Counted from the first letter of the stretch, positions 48,588-60,592 are shown. The stretch: DNA of 64,000 nt from [Bacillus] enclensis (GCF_001456935.1 NZ_KQ758482.1:1096249-1160248), one strand, 5' to 3'. Notes: generated from the letters alone by a model not told the origin. Program-made: numbers and translations.

Positions 48588-50450
<1,863 letters not shown>

Positions 50451-50453
50451 CTA

Positions 50454-51014
50454 TTATTGATTTACTTTTACCATTGATGGACGAATTACCCTGTCCTTAA
50501 GCTTGTAACCTTTTTGGAACTCTTCCACGACGATATTGCTGCCGTAGTTCTCATCTTCTGTCTGCATGACAGCCTGGTGAAGATGCGGATCGAACTCCTG
50601 GCCGACCGCTTCGATCGGTTCTACACCTTCCTTCTTCAGGGCTTCAATAAGGCTGCGGTGAACCATTTCCATCCCTTGAAGGAGTGTTTTCGTTTGATCA
50701 TTATCAACTTCTATATTCAAGGCACGTTCAAAATTATCCAGTGCCGGTAAAAGTTCAGAGATAAGAGATTGAGCACGATATTTTTCCTTCGCTTCATTTT
50801 CTGCATTGATGCGGCGGCGGAAATTATCAAAGTCTGCTCTTAATCGAAGATAACGATTTTCAGATTCATCAAGCTTTTCCTGAAGTTGAGAAAGCTCATC
50901 TGATTCCTGTTCCCCAGACTCCTGAGGCTCTTCGGCGAATACTTCTTCGACAACCTCTTCGTTGTCAGCCTTCGCTTGATCTTGTTCCTGCTGATTCTTT
51001 GTTTCTTCAGACAT
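50454..51014 (-). CDS. grpE: Nucleotide exchange factor GrpE
   Basis: GrpE releases ADP from DnaK. The 186-residue protein has an acidic disordered N-terminus ([20 protein letters not shown]), a long coiled coil (to about 120) and a C-terminal beta domain ([20 protein letters not shown] ... [11 protein letters not shown]). ATG 51014 follows AAGGAGGTG; the longer open frame extends back to the hrcA stop without a ribosome site. Confidence 0.97.
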   Translation of the reverse strand: MSEETKNQQEQDQAKADNEEVVEEVFAEEPQESGEQESDELSQLQEKLDESENRYLRLRADFDNFRRRINAENEAKEKYRAQSLISELLPALDNFERALNIEVDNDQTKTLLQGMEMVHRSLIEALKKEGVEPIEAVGQEFDPHLHQAVMQTEDENYGSNIVVEEFQKGYKLKDRVIRPSMVKVNQ

Positions 51015-51112
51015 CACGTTCACCTCCTTACAAAAATGTTCGGTGTTTTCCCGTAATAAAGCCGCGGAATCCAGTGATTCCGGGCCCGATAATCCTTTAT
51101 ACAATATGTCCA

Positions 51113-52150
51113 CTAATCCTTGCTTTGATACAGTTTCGTCAAGACCTGCGACATATCGTTCGAAAAGAAATTAAGTAAGCTTACAACCCTCGAATATTCC
51201 ATTCGTGTCGGCCCGATGATTGCAATGGAACCTAATTGCTCTTTGCCTATTGAATAGGTTGCCGTTATGAGACTGCAATTCTCCATGGCAAGATGATCAT
51301 TCTCTTTCCCGATTTTAATGTTCAATCCGGTTGCAGACGGCCGGATGAGATTATAAACACTCTCTTCCTGCTCAATCATCTCAAGCAGCATCCGGACTTT
51401 CTGAATATCATTGAACTCAGGCTGATTGAGAATGTTTGTCTTGCCCCCAAAGAACAACTTGTCGGTAACGGTAGAGTTAATGGAGTCCGTAATCGAATGC
51501 AGGATAAAATCATAGTTCTGGATGTGTTCTTTTAAAAGAATCGCCACCTCTTTGAAGATTTTATCGTTCAACTCGTTCAATGGCACCCCTGTCAAACGGT
51601 CATTCAGAATATGGACCAATTTTTCAAGCTCTGAAGCATCCATTGCCGGCGGGATATGGAACAATTTATTTTCCACATGTCCGTTGTCCGTCACGATGAT
51701 GGCAATCGCGGTATCCTGATTGAGCGGAACGAGCTGGATTTTCTTCAACTTGTTTTCCTTTAACTCAGGTCCCAATACGATTGTCGTATAATTCGTCAGC
51801 TCTGATAGGATCTTTGCCGACTTTTGCACGACTTTCTCGAGTTCATATATCCTTTCCGAAAAAATCGAGCGCAGCGCATGCACATCCTGCTTCTGCAGTT
51901 TTTGCGGAGCAAGCAGGTGATCCACATAATAACGGTATCCTTTCTCAGACGGAACCCTGCCTGAAGAGGTATGGGTCTTTTCAATGAAGCCCAGTTCCTC
52001 GAGATCAGCCATCTCATTGCGGATGGTGGCAGAGCTGAATGAAATCTCATCCTTTTTGGATAAACTCCGTGAGCCGACCGGCTGGGCCGAAAGGATAAAA
52101 TCGTCAATGATAACTTGAAGAATTAGAAGTTGTCGATCTGTTAACAACAT
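51113..52150 (-). CDS. hrcA: Heat-inducible transcription repressor HrcA
   Basis: HrcA binds CIRCE and represses class I heat-shock genes; its activity depends on GroEL. The 345-residue protein has an N-terminal winged helix ([60 protein letters not shown]) and a GAF-like effector/dimer domain. It is the first gene of hrcA-grpE-dnaK-dnaJ, directly behind a perfect CIRCE. Confidence 0.97.
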   Translation of the reverse strand: MLLTDRQLLILQVIIDDFILSAQPVGSRSLSKKDEISFSSATIRNEMADLEELGFIEKTHTSSGRVPSEKGYRYYVDHLLAPQKLQKQDVHALRSIFSERIYELEKVVQKSAKILSELTNYTTIVLGPELKENKLKKIQLVPLNQDTAIAIIVTDNGHVENKLFHIPPAMDASELEKLVHILNDRLTGVPLNELNDKIFKEVAILLKEHIQNYDFILHSITDSINSTVTDKLFFGGKTNILNQPEFNDIQKVRMLLEMIEQEESVYNLIRPSATGLNIKIGKENDHLAMENCSLITATYSIGKEQLGSIAIIGPTRMEYSRVVSLLNFFSNDMSQVLTKLYQSKD

Positions 52151-52162
52151 TCATCACCTCTG

Positions 52163-52189
52163 TTAGCACTCTGTTGTGATGAGTGCTAA
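52163..52189. promoter_or_regulatory. CIRCE operator
   Basis: Perfect inverted repeat TTAGCACTC - 9 nt - GAGTGCTAA, 13 nt upstream of the hrcA start and downstream of the -10 box. It is the HrcA binding site. Confidence 0.97.
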
Positions 52190-52200
52190 ATCTAATTAAT

Positions 52201-52229
52201 AAATTATCAAATCAGATTGTGGATGTCAA
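52201..52229 (-). promoter_or_regulatory. Sigma-A promoter of the hrcA-dnaK operon
   Basis: Minus strand TTGACA (52229-52224), 17-nt spacer ending TGA, TAATTT (52206-52201); an extended -10. The start of transcription would lie at the edge of CIRCE. Confidence 0.9.
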
Positions 52230-52306
52230 TATATTAGATTGGGTGTTTTGTTAAACTCATTACAGTTCTTACTTGATACTAGAATATCTATTAACACCAC
52301 TGAACA

Positions 52307-52445
52307 CCGCTTTTGATTTCCGTGCCAGACTTCGCTTTCCGCGGGTGACCCGTGAGCCTCCTCGGTCGTTCCTCCCTGCGGGGTCTCACATTGGTCACTT
52401 CTCCCGCAGGAGTCTTCGTCTGGCACTCCAATCAAAAGCTGGAGC
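52307..52445. repeat. Dispersed palindromic repeat, copy 3
   Basis: Arms CGCTTTTGATT / AATCAAAAGC and GTGCCAGAC (52322-52330) / GTCTGGCAC (52418-52426) pair; internal CGCTTTCCGCGGG, GTGAGCCTCC and CCTGCGGG / CCCGCAGG complete a near-continuous hairpin. It lies between the hemW stop and the hrcA promoter. It is the shortest and most regular copy and may act as the hemW terminator. Confidence 0.9.
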
Positions 52446-52495
52446 CGGTAAAAACAAAAAAGCTTCAACAAAACTTCAGGTTGCATTTACATCAA

Positions 52496-53626
52496 TTAGA
52501 TTACTCCTAGGAAAGCTTGGAAGACTTCGTTCCCCAGGAATCGTCCCTGCTTGGTCAAGGCAACGCGTTCATCATCTACAAGGAGCAGTTTGCGGTTCTG
52601 CATTTCTTCTAGTGATGATTGGAAGACTGATTCGATTGGGCAGCCGAATTTTTCTATGAAAACGGATTTGCTTACGCCTTCTGTTTTTCGGAGGCCGAGG
52701 AACATTTCTTCTTCCATCATTTCTTCCCGGGTGACGCTGTGTTCCTGAATAGTCGGTACTTTGCCGGCTGCTATGGGTTCCATATACTTTTTCAGCGGGC
52801 CGAAGTTTGAATATCGTACTCCGTTTATATATCCGTGTGCACCGGCGCCTAAACCATAATATTCATTGTTGTCCCAATAAACCAGATTGTGTTTGCTTTC
52901 GTAGCCTGCTTTCGCGAAGTTGCTGATTTCATATTGATTGATCCCGTATTTCTCCATCGTTTCAATCAACACTTCATACATAGCTGCTTCCTGTTCCTGT
53001 GATGGGAGCGATAGTTTGCCTTTGCGCATCAGGTTATAAAAGACGGTCTTCGGCTCTACGATGAGCGAGTATGCTGAATAATGAGGGAGTTCAAGTTCAA
53101 GGGCCTTTTTAAGTGTGTCCCTGAAATCTTCCTCTGTCTGCTTCGGCAGGCTGTAGATCAAATCAATGCTGATGTTTGTAAAACCGACTTTCTGGGCGGA
53201 TTCCACAGAGGAATACACGTCCTTACTCTTATGGCTTCTGCCGATTCCCTTCAGCAGTTCATCATTGAATGACTGGACCCCGAAGCTTAACCGGTTAACC
53301 CCATGTTCTTTTAAGACCCTGAGTTTGTCTTCCGTTAAATCTCCAGGGTTTGCCTCAAAGGTGAACTCCCCTTGTGAAAACGGAAGATTTTCGTTGATTT
53401 CCCTGCACAGCTTTTCCAATTGTTTGGCACTCAGTGCAGTAGGGGTACCCCCGCCAACGAAAATCGTGTCTAGTTCATTATTTTTATTTACCCGCTGCCT
53501 CATTTCCTGTCCAAGCATTTCAAGATATTCATCAACCGGCTGTCCCTGCATGAATACTTTATTGAAATCGCAATAGTGGCAAATATGTTCGCAGAACGGT
53601 ATATGGATGTAAGCTGATTTCGCCAA
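52496..53626 (-). CDS. hemW: Radical SAM heme chaperone HemW
   Basis: A 376-residue HemN-like protein, now seen as a heme-delivery protein rather than the oxygen-independent coproporphyrinogen oxidase. It has the radical-SAM motif CEHICHYCDFNK near the N-terminus, VGGGTPTAL and the C-terminal HemN_C domain. The second conserved region of true HemN is absent. The start is TTG 53626 (MAKSAYIHIPFC), 8 nt from AAAGGAGG. It lies between lepA and hrcA as in B. subtilis. Confidence 0.93.
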   Translation of the reverse strand: MAKSAYIHIPFCEHICHYCDFNKVFMQGQPVDEYLEMLGQEMRQRVNKNNELDTIFVGGGTPTALSAKQLEKLCREINENLPFSQGEFTFEANPGDLTEDKLRVLKEHGVNRLSFGVQSFNDELLKGIGRSHKSKDVYSSVESAQKVGFTNISIDLIYSLPKQTEEDFRDTLKKALELELPHYSAYSLIVEPKTVFYNLMRKGKLSLPSQEQEAAMYEVLIETMEKYGINQYEISNFAKAGYESKHNLVYWDNNEYYGLGAGAHGYINGVRYSNFGPLKKYMEPIAAGKVPTIQEHSVTREEMMEEEMFLGLRKTEGVSKSVFIEKFGCPIESVFQSSLEEMQNRKLLLVDDERVALTKQGRFLGNEVFQAFLGVI

Positions 53627-53656
53627 CTTCAATCCCTCCTTTTCCAACACTCATAG

Positions 53657-53706
53657 AGAAAAGGGGGTAAGCAGAACTTGTAAAACAAGCCTCTTCCCCC
53701 CTTTAT
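53657..53706 (-). terminator. Terminator of lepA
   Basis: Minus-strand outer stem AAAGGGGG / CCCCCTTTT with an inner CTTGT/ACAAG hairpin and a short T run, 12 nt past the lepA stop. Confidence 0.75.
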
Positions 53707-53717
53707 CCATAAAAAAT

Positions 53718-55550
53718 CTATTTCTTTTCAGAATCGTCCATCTTCAGGACCGCCATGAATGCTTCCTGAGGAACTTCAACGGATCCTACTGATTTCATAC
53801 GTTTTTTACCTTCTTTTTGTTTCTCAAGAAGTTTACGTTTTCGTGAGATGTCACCGCCGTAACACTTAGCAAGTACGTTCTTACGCATGGCTTTAATCGT
53901 AGATCTCGCTACAATCTTTTGACCGATTGCTGCTTGAATAGGTACTTCGAAATGTTGTCTCGGAATGAGATCCTTCAGTTTTTCAACAATTAGCTTCCCG
54001 CGTTCATAAGCAAAATCTCTGTGAACGATAAAGCTCAATGCATCTACATTTTCAGCGTTCAGCAATATGTCCATCTTCACAAGCTTCGATTCCTTATAGC
54101 CGATCAGTTCGTAATCAAAAGAGGCATACCCTTTTGTGCTTGACTTAAGTTGATCGAAGAAATCGTACACGATCTCCGCGAGCGGAAGTTCATACACAAT
54201 ATTAACACGGGTATCATCCATGTATTGCATGTCAATGAAGTTGCCCCGCTTGCCTTGGCAAAGCTCCATTACGGCTCCTACATAGTCGTTCGGAACCATC
54301 ACCGTTGCTTTAACGTAAGGTTCTTCTACAAAATCGACTTTTTGCGGATCGGGCATCATGGATGGATTATCAACCTTCACTTCTTCACCGTCTGTAAGCT
54401 GAACATGATAGATTACGCTCGGTGCAGTCGTGATTAGATCGATTTTGAATTCACGTTCGATACGCTCCTGGATGATCTCCATATGAAGCAGCCCCAGGAA
54501 TCCGCAGCGGAATCCAAAGCCCAGCGCTTGGGAAGTTTCCGGCTCATATTGAAGAGCAGAGTCGTTCAATTCAAGTTTCTCCAGTGCTTCCCTAAGATCG
54601 TTGTAACGGTTTGAATCGATCGGATAGAGACCGCAATAAACCATTGGATTTAAGCGGCGGTAACCCGGCAGCGCTTCCTGTGCAGGATTTTTAGCAAGTG
54701 TGATTGTATCCCCCACCCGGGTATCTCCTACATTTTTGATCGCTGCAGTCAAGTATCCTACATCACCGACAGTCAGTTCTTGAAGACCTGTTGCTTTGGG
54801 TGTGAATACACCGACTTCCGTCACTTCAAACTCTTTGCCAGTCGCCATCATGCGGACCTTGTCTCCGACTTTGACGCTGCCTTCCATGACACGGATATAA
54901 GCAACGACCCCTCTATATGCGTCATACAGGGAATCAAAGATCAACGCTTTTAACGGGGCATCGGGATCTCCCTGTGGTGCTGGCACCTTTTCTACGACCT
55001 GTTCAAGAATTTCCTCGATTCCAATCCCTGCTTTGGCTGAAGCAAGGACTGCTTCCGACGCATCCAGTCCGATTACATCTTCCACTTCCTGACGCACCCG
55101 CTCAGGATCTGCTGCAGGAAGGTCGATTTTATTGATGACCGGAAGTATTTCCAGATCATTATCAAGTGCCAGATATACATTGGCAAGCGTCTGGGCTTCT
55201 ATGCCCTGGGCAGCATCCACTACGAGCACCGCACCTTCACATGCGGCAAGGCTCCGGGATACTTCGTATGTAAAATCGACATGCCCCGGTGTATCAATCA
55301 GATGAAAGATATACTCTTCGCCATCTTTTGCTTGATATTTTAATTGTACGGAATTCAATTTGATGGTGATTCCGCGCTCTCTTTCCAAATCCATTGAATC
55401 CAGTAATTGCTCTTTCATCTCACGCGCCGTCAATGCTTTTGTTTTCTCCAGAATACGGTCGGCAAGCGTTGATTTACCATGATCTATATGGGCAATGATA
55501 GAGAAGTTTCTAATTTTCGATTGTCTTTTCAATTTTTCTTCACGGTTCAT
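53718..55550 (-). CDS. lepA: Elongation factor 4 (LepA)
   Basis: LepA is a ribosome-bound GTPase affecting elongation or initiation. The 610-residue protein has G1 AHIDHGKST, switch [10 protein letters not shown]3 DTPGHVDF and G4 NKIDLP, then domain II, domain V ([19 protein letters not shown]) and the LepA-specific C-terminal domain ([20 protein letters not shown]). ATG 55550 matches the family start; AGGAG is 11 nt upstream. Confidence 0.97.
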   Translation of the reverse strand: MNREEKLKRQSKIRNFSIIAHIDHGKSTLADRILEKTKALTAREMKEQLLDSMDLERERGITIKLNSVQLKYQAKDGEEYIFHLIDTPGHVDFTYEVSRSLAACEGAVLVVDAAQGIEAQTLANVYLALDNDLEILPVINKIDLPAADPERVRQEVEDVIGLDASEAVLASAKAGIGIEEILEQVVEKVPAPQGDPDAPLKALIFDSLYDAYRGVVAYIRVMEGSVKVGDKVRMMATGKEFEVTEVGVFTPKATGLQELTVGDVGYLTAAIKNVGDTRVGDTITLAKNPAQEALPGYRRLNPMVYCGLYPIDSNRYNDLREALEKLELNDSALQYEPETSQALGFGFRCGFLGLLHMEIIQERIEREFKIDLITTAPSVIYHVQLTDGEEVKVDNPSMMPDPQKVDFVEEPYVKATVMVPNDYVGAVMELCQGKRGNFIDMQYMDDTRVNIVYELPLAEIVYDFFDQLKSSTKGYASFDYELIGYKESKLVKMDILLNAENVDALSFIVHRDFAYERGKLIVEKLKDLIPRQHFEVPIQAAIGQKIVARSTIKAMRKNVLAKCYGGDISRKRKLLEKQKEGKKRMKSVGSVEVPQEAFMAVLKMDDSEKK

Positions 55551-55664
55551 TATTCGTTCAACTCCTGTAATATCCACACATGTACACTATGTTGAATTAT
55601 AGCAGTACGGTATATATTATTCAATCTAAACCGGAAGGGCAGGGCTAAAAAGGAATCAACATAT

Positions 55665-55710
55665 AAAAATAGGCACACCACAAAGGGAACACCTCCCTGT
55701 GATGCGCCAA
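55665..55710 (-). terminator. Terminator of yqxA
   Basis: Long imperfect minus-strand stem GGCGCATCACAGGGA / TCCCTTTGTGGTGTGCC followed by TATTTTTATATG. Confidence 0.8.
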
Positions 55711-55728
55711 TAATTAAACCCTGAGTAT

Positions 55729-56064
55729 TCATATCAATGAGGCAATGAATTCTACTATTTTTGTGGTTATGCCTTCTATGAAGCCGGCCAGGGCTTTCCC
55801 TATAGATGAAAAGGCGTTGAAGGCTTTCATTTCTTCCAGCTTCTCTTTTTTCTCGGTCAGGGTCTGGCTTTCGACCTCTTTACCGAGAAACGTCGCTTCT
55901 ACATTGCCTTCTCCATCCTGGGTCATTCCTACAGGTGAGGAAAATGATTCTTTTTCATGGCCCTTCATTTCGACAATCCCTTTATTTGCATGCTGCATGC
56001 CGATGAGAACTCCTACAAACAAACAACATATCAGAACGATGCACTTCATGATAAATTTACTCAT
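55729..56064 (-). CDS. yqxA: YqxA-like protein (DUF3679)
   Basis: A 111-residue protein with an N-terminal membrane anchor (FIMKCIVLICCLFVGVLIG) and an extracytoplasmic part ending in an amphipathic hydrophobic helix (FIEGITTKIVEFIASLI). Found between spoIIP and lepA, as B. subtilis yqxA. It lies 18 nt past the spoIIP stop and is probably cotranscribed with it, hinting at a sporulation role, which is inference only. Confidence 0.8.
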   Translation of the reverse strand: MSKFIMKCIVLICCLFVGVLIGMQHANKGIVEMKGHEKESFSSPVGMTQDGEGNVEATFLGKEVESQTLTEKKEKLEEMKAFNAFSSIGKALAGFIEGITTKIVEFIASLI

Positions 56065-56082
56065 TCCAGTTTCACCCTTTGT

Positions 56083-57282
56083 TTACTGCTTTACCGGTTC
56101 AGGGGAAAGATGGTGATCCACCTTTTCAGCCTGCCAATAATAGTCAGAGAATATTTCAGCAAATGCTCCGGCTGTCCGTTGCAGCTCTTCGAATGTATTA
56201 TCAACACCGCCAAATTCGAGAAGCAGTGCATTACCCGAAAGGTCCTGATTGAATTTACCGTTCGTGCCGCTTCCTTTTTTTGCTATGACTCCTCTTGAAA
56301 GACCCTTGAATTTCGAATCCAGGAGTTCGTGCAGTTCCTTTGCCACCTTTAGGTTCTGCTCGTAATTCGGATGCTCTTCTCCGACCACAAAAGCAAGTTT
56401 CGCGTATTTTTTCCCGCCTATCTCGGCAGTGGTCACTTTTTTCCTTTGAGAATCCCGGTGAATATCAATCAAATATAGTAGATTTTCATTTTTCGCCATC
56501 GCCGTCTGTACCAAAGGACGTGATTCCTGGTAGGCATTGAAGTAAGCGAGGTCTTTGTCGTTCAGCTTTTGGATGATATCCGTCTTATCTATACTGGTCC
56601 CGATACCCGTCTGTTCAAGCTCCGCCTTCAGCATTTCGCCGACTTTTGTTACATTGATTTTCGAATGCATCGCAGAGTCCGGATCTGATACTCCGTCCAG
56701 ATATGGCAGGTACGATTCACGTGTATGAGTAAAGTAAAGCAGTACGGTTTTCTTATCCTCCGCGGTCACTGCCGATGTACCCGCATCCCTGCCGTCTTTA
56801 TGAATATCATCCATATTTTTAAGTTCAGCTTCTTTTTCAAGATCCAGTGCTTCCTCGGGCGGGACTGATTCAATGGGCATATTCGTAAAATCAGTACCTT
56901 CCCCGGCCACCAGGATATTCCCATCAAAGATTGAGAAGCCCGGGAGTTCCCTCCCCAGTAAACTCCGCAGGTCATTGAAACGGATATTGGTCGCTGTCTT
57001 GAATAGTAGAGATGATAGATTCGGAAGACCTTCTTCCCCGTCCAGGATCGAATTAAATGACCTGTTCTCCAGCGCAAGCAATTTATAGAGTACTTCACCA
57101 TTCAAACCGGAAGCCGCTTCATTAATTGAGTCGGATGTGATTCTGGATCCCGGCTTCATTGAAGTCAGGAGGCCTGTCAAGGAAAAAATTGAAAGCAGCA
57201 CGATGAGAAGGATGATGACTCCTTTGAAAATATCCTTCATATTAACCGCAGCTGCATAAGGAGTGGCTTTGTATGATTTCAT
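56083..57282 (-). CDS. spoIIP: Stage II sporulation protein P, cell-wall amidase/endopeptidase
   Basis: SpoIIP cleaves peptidoglycan during engulfment together with SpoIID and SpoIIM. The 399-residue protein has one N-terminal membrane helix (about 20-42) and an extracellular amidase_3-like domain: VLLYFTHTRESYLPYL with the zinc His, LLYLIDIHRDSQ with a second His, and NALLLEFGGVDNT with the catalytic Glu. It follows gpr, as in B. subtilis, but a hairpin and 200 nt separate them. Confidence 0.95.
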   Translation of the reverse strand: MKSYKATPYAAAVNMKDIFKGVIILLIVLLSIFSLTGLLTSMKPGSRITSDSINEAASGLNGEVLYKLLALENRSFNSILDGEEGLPNLSSLLFKTATNIRFNDLRSLLGRELPGFSIFDGNILVAGEGTDFTNMPIESVPPEEALDLEKEAELKNMDDIHKDGRDAGTSAVTAEDKKTVLLYFTHTRESYLPYLDGVSDPDSAMHSKINVTKVGEMLKAELEQTGIGTSIDKTDIIQKLNDKDLAYFNAYQESRPLVQTAMAKNENLLYLIDIHRDSQRKKVTTAEIGGKKYAKLAFVVGEEHPNYEQNLKVAKELHELLDSKFKGLSRGVIAKKGSGTNGKFNQDLSGNALLLEFGGVDNTFEELQRTAGAFAEIFSDYYWQAEKVDHHLSPEPVKQ

Positions 57283-57442
57283 AACCTCACCCTTCCTAAA
57301 AGTTATTCTCTAGTACAAGCTATGCATTTGATAGATGTAGTAGAACTGCTTTTACTAGTCATTATGAGGATTTTACTTGCGGTATAAACAGTGATATCGA
57401 AAGTTTTCATCAGATCCAAAACTTCTTAATATCACGAAATGG

Positions 57443-57479
57443 AAGAAAGCTGCGGCATATATCCCTCCGCAGCTTTCTT
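57443..57479 (-). terminator. Terminator of gpr
   Basis: 13-bp perfect stem AAGAAAGCTGCGG / CCGCAGCTTTCTT with 11-nt loop, 11 nt past the gpr stop. The T tract is weak (CTTCCATTTCG), so some read-through into spoIIP is possible. Confidence 0.7.
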
Positions 57480-57489
57480 GTGTTCATCT

Positions 57490-58641
57490 TTATCTTGTCT
57501 TAAACCCGGTATTTTCCTGATTAACTGCATCATGCAATGCTGCATTCAAGCCGTTCGCAACCAGGTTTGCCATGTCTTCAATAAAGACATCCACCTCTTT
57601 AGGGGTAACCATGAGATTGTGTCCGATCGGTGCCAGCACCTCATGTATAAGCTTCCTCTTTTCCTGATCTTCAAGCGTCCCGACGATCCCCATGAAAGTC
57701 TGACGATGTTTTTCTCCAGGCATATCCTCCTCGGTGAGCTTCTTCTTCTCTCCGAACGTAAGGCCTGCAGGTGCAAGCGAGCGGGACGGACGTCCGCCCT
57801 CTTTCAATTCTTTTCCGAAATGCTTTAAAAGAAAGTCGACTGTATCACTTACGATCGTCACTGCATCAAGCACCGTTGGGACCCCGATGGCAATGACCGG
57901 GACACCAAGTGTTTCCTGGTCGAGTCCTTTCCTCTTATTCCCCACCCCGGAACCGGGATGAATCCCGGTATCGGATATCTGGATGGTAGAGTTGACACGT
58001 TCAATGGAGCGGGAAGCAAGGGCATCGATTGCGATGATAAAGTCAGGTTTTGATTTTTCAACTACCCCGAAAATGATGTCACTGGTCTCTATGCCTGTCA
58101 GCCCCATTACACCCGGCACAAGGGCACTGACCGGACGGTAACCTTTCTCGACTGATTCCGGCTGAAGTTCGAACAGATGCCTTGTCACGAGGACATTTTC
58201 GCAAACCTGCGGACCCAGAGCATCGGGGGTGACATTCCAGTTTCCAAGCCCGACAATTAAACAGCTTGCATTTTTTCCAATCTTGTTGTTTTCAAGGAAC
58301 TGACTGAATTCCCTCGCAAAAACCGACTCTACGCGCTGCTGCAGTTCAGTATTCTGCTCCCTTATTCCGTGCGCCTCGATCGTGAGGTAGTTTCCCGCTT
58401 TTTTCCCGATGTTCTCTTCACCCTCCGGTGTAATGGTGACGAGGGAAATTTTCACCCCCTCTTCCTCTCTTTCTTTTATGACCACTCCTTTTATTTCAGA
58501 ATTGACATCACTCTTATCAACGGAATCTTTCTGATCTTTTTGGGAGATCACCATCTCCCTTGCTTCAACGGCGAGATCTGTGCGTACTGAATAAACACTC
58601 AAATCTATTTCATCTTGTTTCGTTTTCTTTTCTTTACTCAT
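57490..58641 (-). CDS. gpr: Germination protease GPR
   Basis: GPR degrades small acid-soluble spore proteins at germination. The 383-residue A25-family protease is made as a zymogen; the propeptide ends in the autocleavage region [15 protein letters not shown], which resembles the SASP cut site. Conserved features include [35 protein letters not shown] and [12 protein letters not shown] 58641 follows GGAGGTAACGGGTAA. Expression in the forespore is expected; I could not place a clear sigma-F/G promoter. Confidence 0.97.
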   Translation of the reverse strand: MSKEKKTKQDEIDLSVYSVRTDLAVEAREMVISQKDQKDSVDKSDVNSEIKGVVIKEREEEGVKISLVTITPEGEENIGKKAGNYLTIEAHGIREQNTELQQRVESVFAREFSQFLENNKIGKNASCLIVGLGNWNVTPDALGPQVCENVLVTRHLFELQPESVEKGYRPVSALVPGVMGLTGIETSDIIFGVVEKSKPDFIIAIDALASRSIERVNSTIQISDTGIHPGSGVGNKRKGLDQETLGVPVIAIGVPTVLDAVTIVSDTVDFLLKHFGKELKEGGRPSRSLAPAGLTFGEKKKLTEEDMPGEKHRQTFMGIVGTLEDQEKRKLIHEVLAPIGHNLMVTPKEVDVFIEDMANLVANGLNAALHDAVNQENTGFKTR

Positions 58642-58737
58642 TTACCCGTTACCTCCAATCAAAGAATCTCATGATTATTTTTTATGTTTGCCTTTTATTG
58701 ATGGCTTCATTCACTTGTTTATTTTCACTCCTTAGTA

Positions 58738-58766
58738 TTGCAATCTCGCCATTCGTTTGATAAAAT
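58738..58766 (+). promoter_or_regulatory. Sigma-A promoter of rpsT
   Basis: TTGCAA (58738-58743), 17-nt spacer ending TGA, TAAAAT (58761-58766), extended -10. Confidence 0.8.
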
Positions 58767-58841
58767 ATCATTTGTTCTAATAGATTAGGAATTAAAATCG
58801 AGTCACATAGAATCTCGATCCTTTTTTAGGAGGTGACAGGA

Positions 58842-59093
58842 ATGCCAAACATTAAATCTGCTATCAAGCGTGTTAAAACTAGCAACGAGCGCAACGCTCA
58901 AAATGCTACTGTAAAATCTTCTATGCGTACTGCTGTGAAGAAAGCAGAAGCTGCTGCATCTAACGGTGCTGAAAACGCTAAAGAATTAACAAACGACGCT
59001 ATTCGTCAATTAGACAAAGCAGCTCAAAAAGGTCTTATCCACAAAAACGCTGCAAGTCGTCAAAAATCACGTCTAATGAAAAAAGCAAACTAA
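58842..59093 (+). CDS. rpsT: 30S ribosomal protein S20
   Basis: An 83-residue, Lys/Ala-rich helical-bundle protein ([20 protein letters not shown] ... [15 protein letters not shown]) of the small subunit. ATG 58842 follows TTAGGAGGTGA. It is monocistronic, and unlike its neighbours on the plus strand. Confidence 0.98.
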   Translation: MPNIKSAIKRVKTSNERNAQNATVKSSMRTAVKKAEAAASNGAENAKELTNDAIRQLDKAAQKGLIHKNAASRQKSRLMKKAN

Positions 59094-59096
59094 TTC

Positions 59097-59217
59097 GAAA
59101 AGCGCAAGTGCCTTGATCAGCCCCGAAAAGCGTTGGAGGCCCGAGGGGTGAAGTCGTTCTTTGACTTCATTCGTCGGGGTGAAACGTCTCGAGGGGCTAG
59201 GCGCTGGAGCTAGACAA
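59097..59217. repeat. CGCC-type dispersed repeat, complete copy
   Basis: Begins AAAAGCGCAAGTGCCTTGATC and ends GGCGCTGGAGCTAGACAAT. It holds CAGCCCC ... GGGGCT outer pairing and a perfect inner hairpin TGAAGTC / GACTTCA. This element type is familiar from many Bacillaceae intergenic regions. It lies directly after the rpsT stop, before the terminator. Confidence 0.8.
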
Positions 59218-59222
59218 TTAAG

Positions 59223-59257
59223 AAAACCACTGGAGCTCCCTCCAGTGGTTTTTTTAA
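59223..59257 (+). terminator. Terminator of rpsT
   Basis: Perfect stem AAAACCACTGGAG / CTCCAGTGGTTTT with 4-nt loop and a T run. It lies 130 nt past the stop because the repeat intervenes. Confidence 0.9.
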
Positions 59258-59304
59258 TTAGTTTGCATTCGGACTGTATCAGTTTCTGAAGATTTTTCGA
59301 CATC

Positions 59305-59421
59305 AAAGGCGCAATTGTTGGTTTGAAGGGTACAATGATTCCAAACAAAGGTGCAATTATGTAAGTGAAAGGTAGAATTCATTTAAGGTAAGGTACAATT
59401 CGTTAAAGTAAAGGCTCAATC
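59305..59421. repeat. Short tandem array, 21-bp period, six units
   Basis: Six units start at 59305, 59326, 59347, 59368, 59389 and 59410, exactly 21 bp apart, with core AAAGGYRCAATT followed by 9 variable bases. The array fills the middle of the 410-nt convergent gap between rpsT and holA; 59422-59507 shows nothing else recognisable. Confidence 0.8.
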
Positions 59422-59507
59422 CTTCCATTCCACTTCTGAATAGGTTCCAAGTTCCTAAAAATAGCTGCCTTATGACCCGGAAAATCCGCGTTTATCCTGT
59501 AAATGCC

Positions 59508-60527
59508 TTATAAATCATTCAATTTCAATAAAAACATCTCGATCATGAGTTCTTTTTTGACTCTACCTGTTTTGATTTCGTAATCCCCTTCCGAGAGCAT
59601 TTCGATGATCGCAGCCAATTGACTGTCATTGAAATGCTTCGCCTGGCCGGCTGCAAGCTTCACCCTGAAAGGATGCACTTTCAGATAAGAAGCAATCTTT
59701 TGCTGTCCGTATCCTTTTCTAGATAACTCTTTAGCCCCGTAGATCAGCCTGAATTGTCCGGCCAGTATCGAGAGTATTTTCAACGGCTCTTCATTCTGCT
59801 TAAGGAGATCATAATAGATGCGGAGGGCTTCATCGATCCTCCTCTGTACTACTTTATCTACAAGCGCAAAAATATTCTGTTCAAGTGAGCGGGCGGTCAA
59901 TTTTTCCACCGCAGCTGAATCGATGTGATTGGTATCACCTGCATAGAGGGCCAGCTTGTCCAGCTCCTGGGTGAGCATCATCAGGTTCGTTCCTGCCAGT
60001 GTCAAAAGAAGCTCTATTGCATCCTCATCAATCTGGACGGCATTGGCAGCAGCCCTTTCCCGGACCCATACTTTCAGCTCATTTTCGTTGAGTTTTTTGG
60101 CCTCGACCACTTCAGCTTCTTTCTTGAGGGCTTTCGTGATTTTTTTCCTTTCATCCAGCTTTTCATACCGTGCCGTCAGAACAAGGATAGTGTACGGAGC
60201 AGGGGACTGTATGTATTGTTCAAGCTTTTTGATATTGTGCTCTACCTTTTCCTTCGTCTTTTCGGCTGTCAGAAAAACAGGGTTGTCCAGGATGACGACC
60301 CTTCTTTCCCCCATGAAAGGAAATGTTTCGGCATCTTCTATAGCCACCTCTACAGGCGTCTCTTCCAAATCATACCGTGAAAAGTTGAAATCCATTTCTT
60401 CTTCCGTTAAAGCAGCAGATATGATTCGCTGCTTTGTTTCGTTGATTAAAAAGGATTCATTTCCATATACTAAATATATTGACGCAAACTGAGATCTCTC
60501 AATTTTCTTCCAAGTATCTATAACCAA
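59508..60527 (-). CDS. holA: DNA polymerase III subunit delta
   Basis: HolA opens the sliding clamp during loading. The 339-residue protein has an AAA+-like N-terminal domain (YLVYGNESFLINETKQRI, AETFPFMGERRVVIL), the middle DERKKITKALKK region and the C-terminal collar (LKQNEEPLKILSILAGQFRL, QKIASYLKVHPFRVK). The start is TTG 60527 (MVIDTWKKIE), 7 nt after GGAGAG and matching the family N-terminus; a TTG at 60542 is less likely. Confidence 0.93.
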   Translation of the reverse strand: MVIDTWKKIERSQFASIYLVYGNESFLINETKQRIISAALTEEEMDFNFSRYDLEETPVEVAIEDAETFPFMGERRVVILDNPVFLTAEKTKEKVEHNIKKLEQYIQSPAPYTILVLTARYEKLDERKKITKALKKEAEVVEAKKLNENELKVWVRERAAANAVQIDEDAIELLLTLAGTNLMMLTQELDKLALYAGDTNHIDSAAVEKLTARSLEQNIFALVDKVVQRRIDEALRIYYDLLKQNEEPLKILSILAGQFRLIYGAKELSRKGYGQQKIASYLKVHPFRVKLAAGQAKHFNDSQLAAIIEMLSEGDYEIKTGRVKKELMIEMFLLKLNDL

Positions 60528-60561
60528 GTCAGCACTCTCCAATATCTCTTTTATCTACTCT

Positions 60562-60590
60562 ATGTTAAAAAAGGTTTGGGGATTTGACAA
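60562..60590 (-). promoter_or_regulatory. Candidate sigma-A promoter of holA
   Basis: Minus strand TTGTCA (60590-60585), 17-nt spacer, TAACAT (60567-60562), 35 nt before the chosen TTG start. Confidence 0.65.
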
Positions 60591-60592
60591 GT

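Noticed and set aside
51015..51113. Longer GrpE starting directly at the hrcA stop
   Set aside because: No ribosome site at that codon, while ATG 51014 has AAGGAGGTG at good spacing and matches the family N-terminus.
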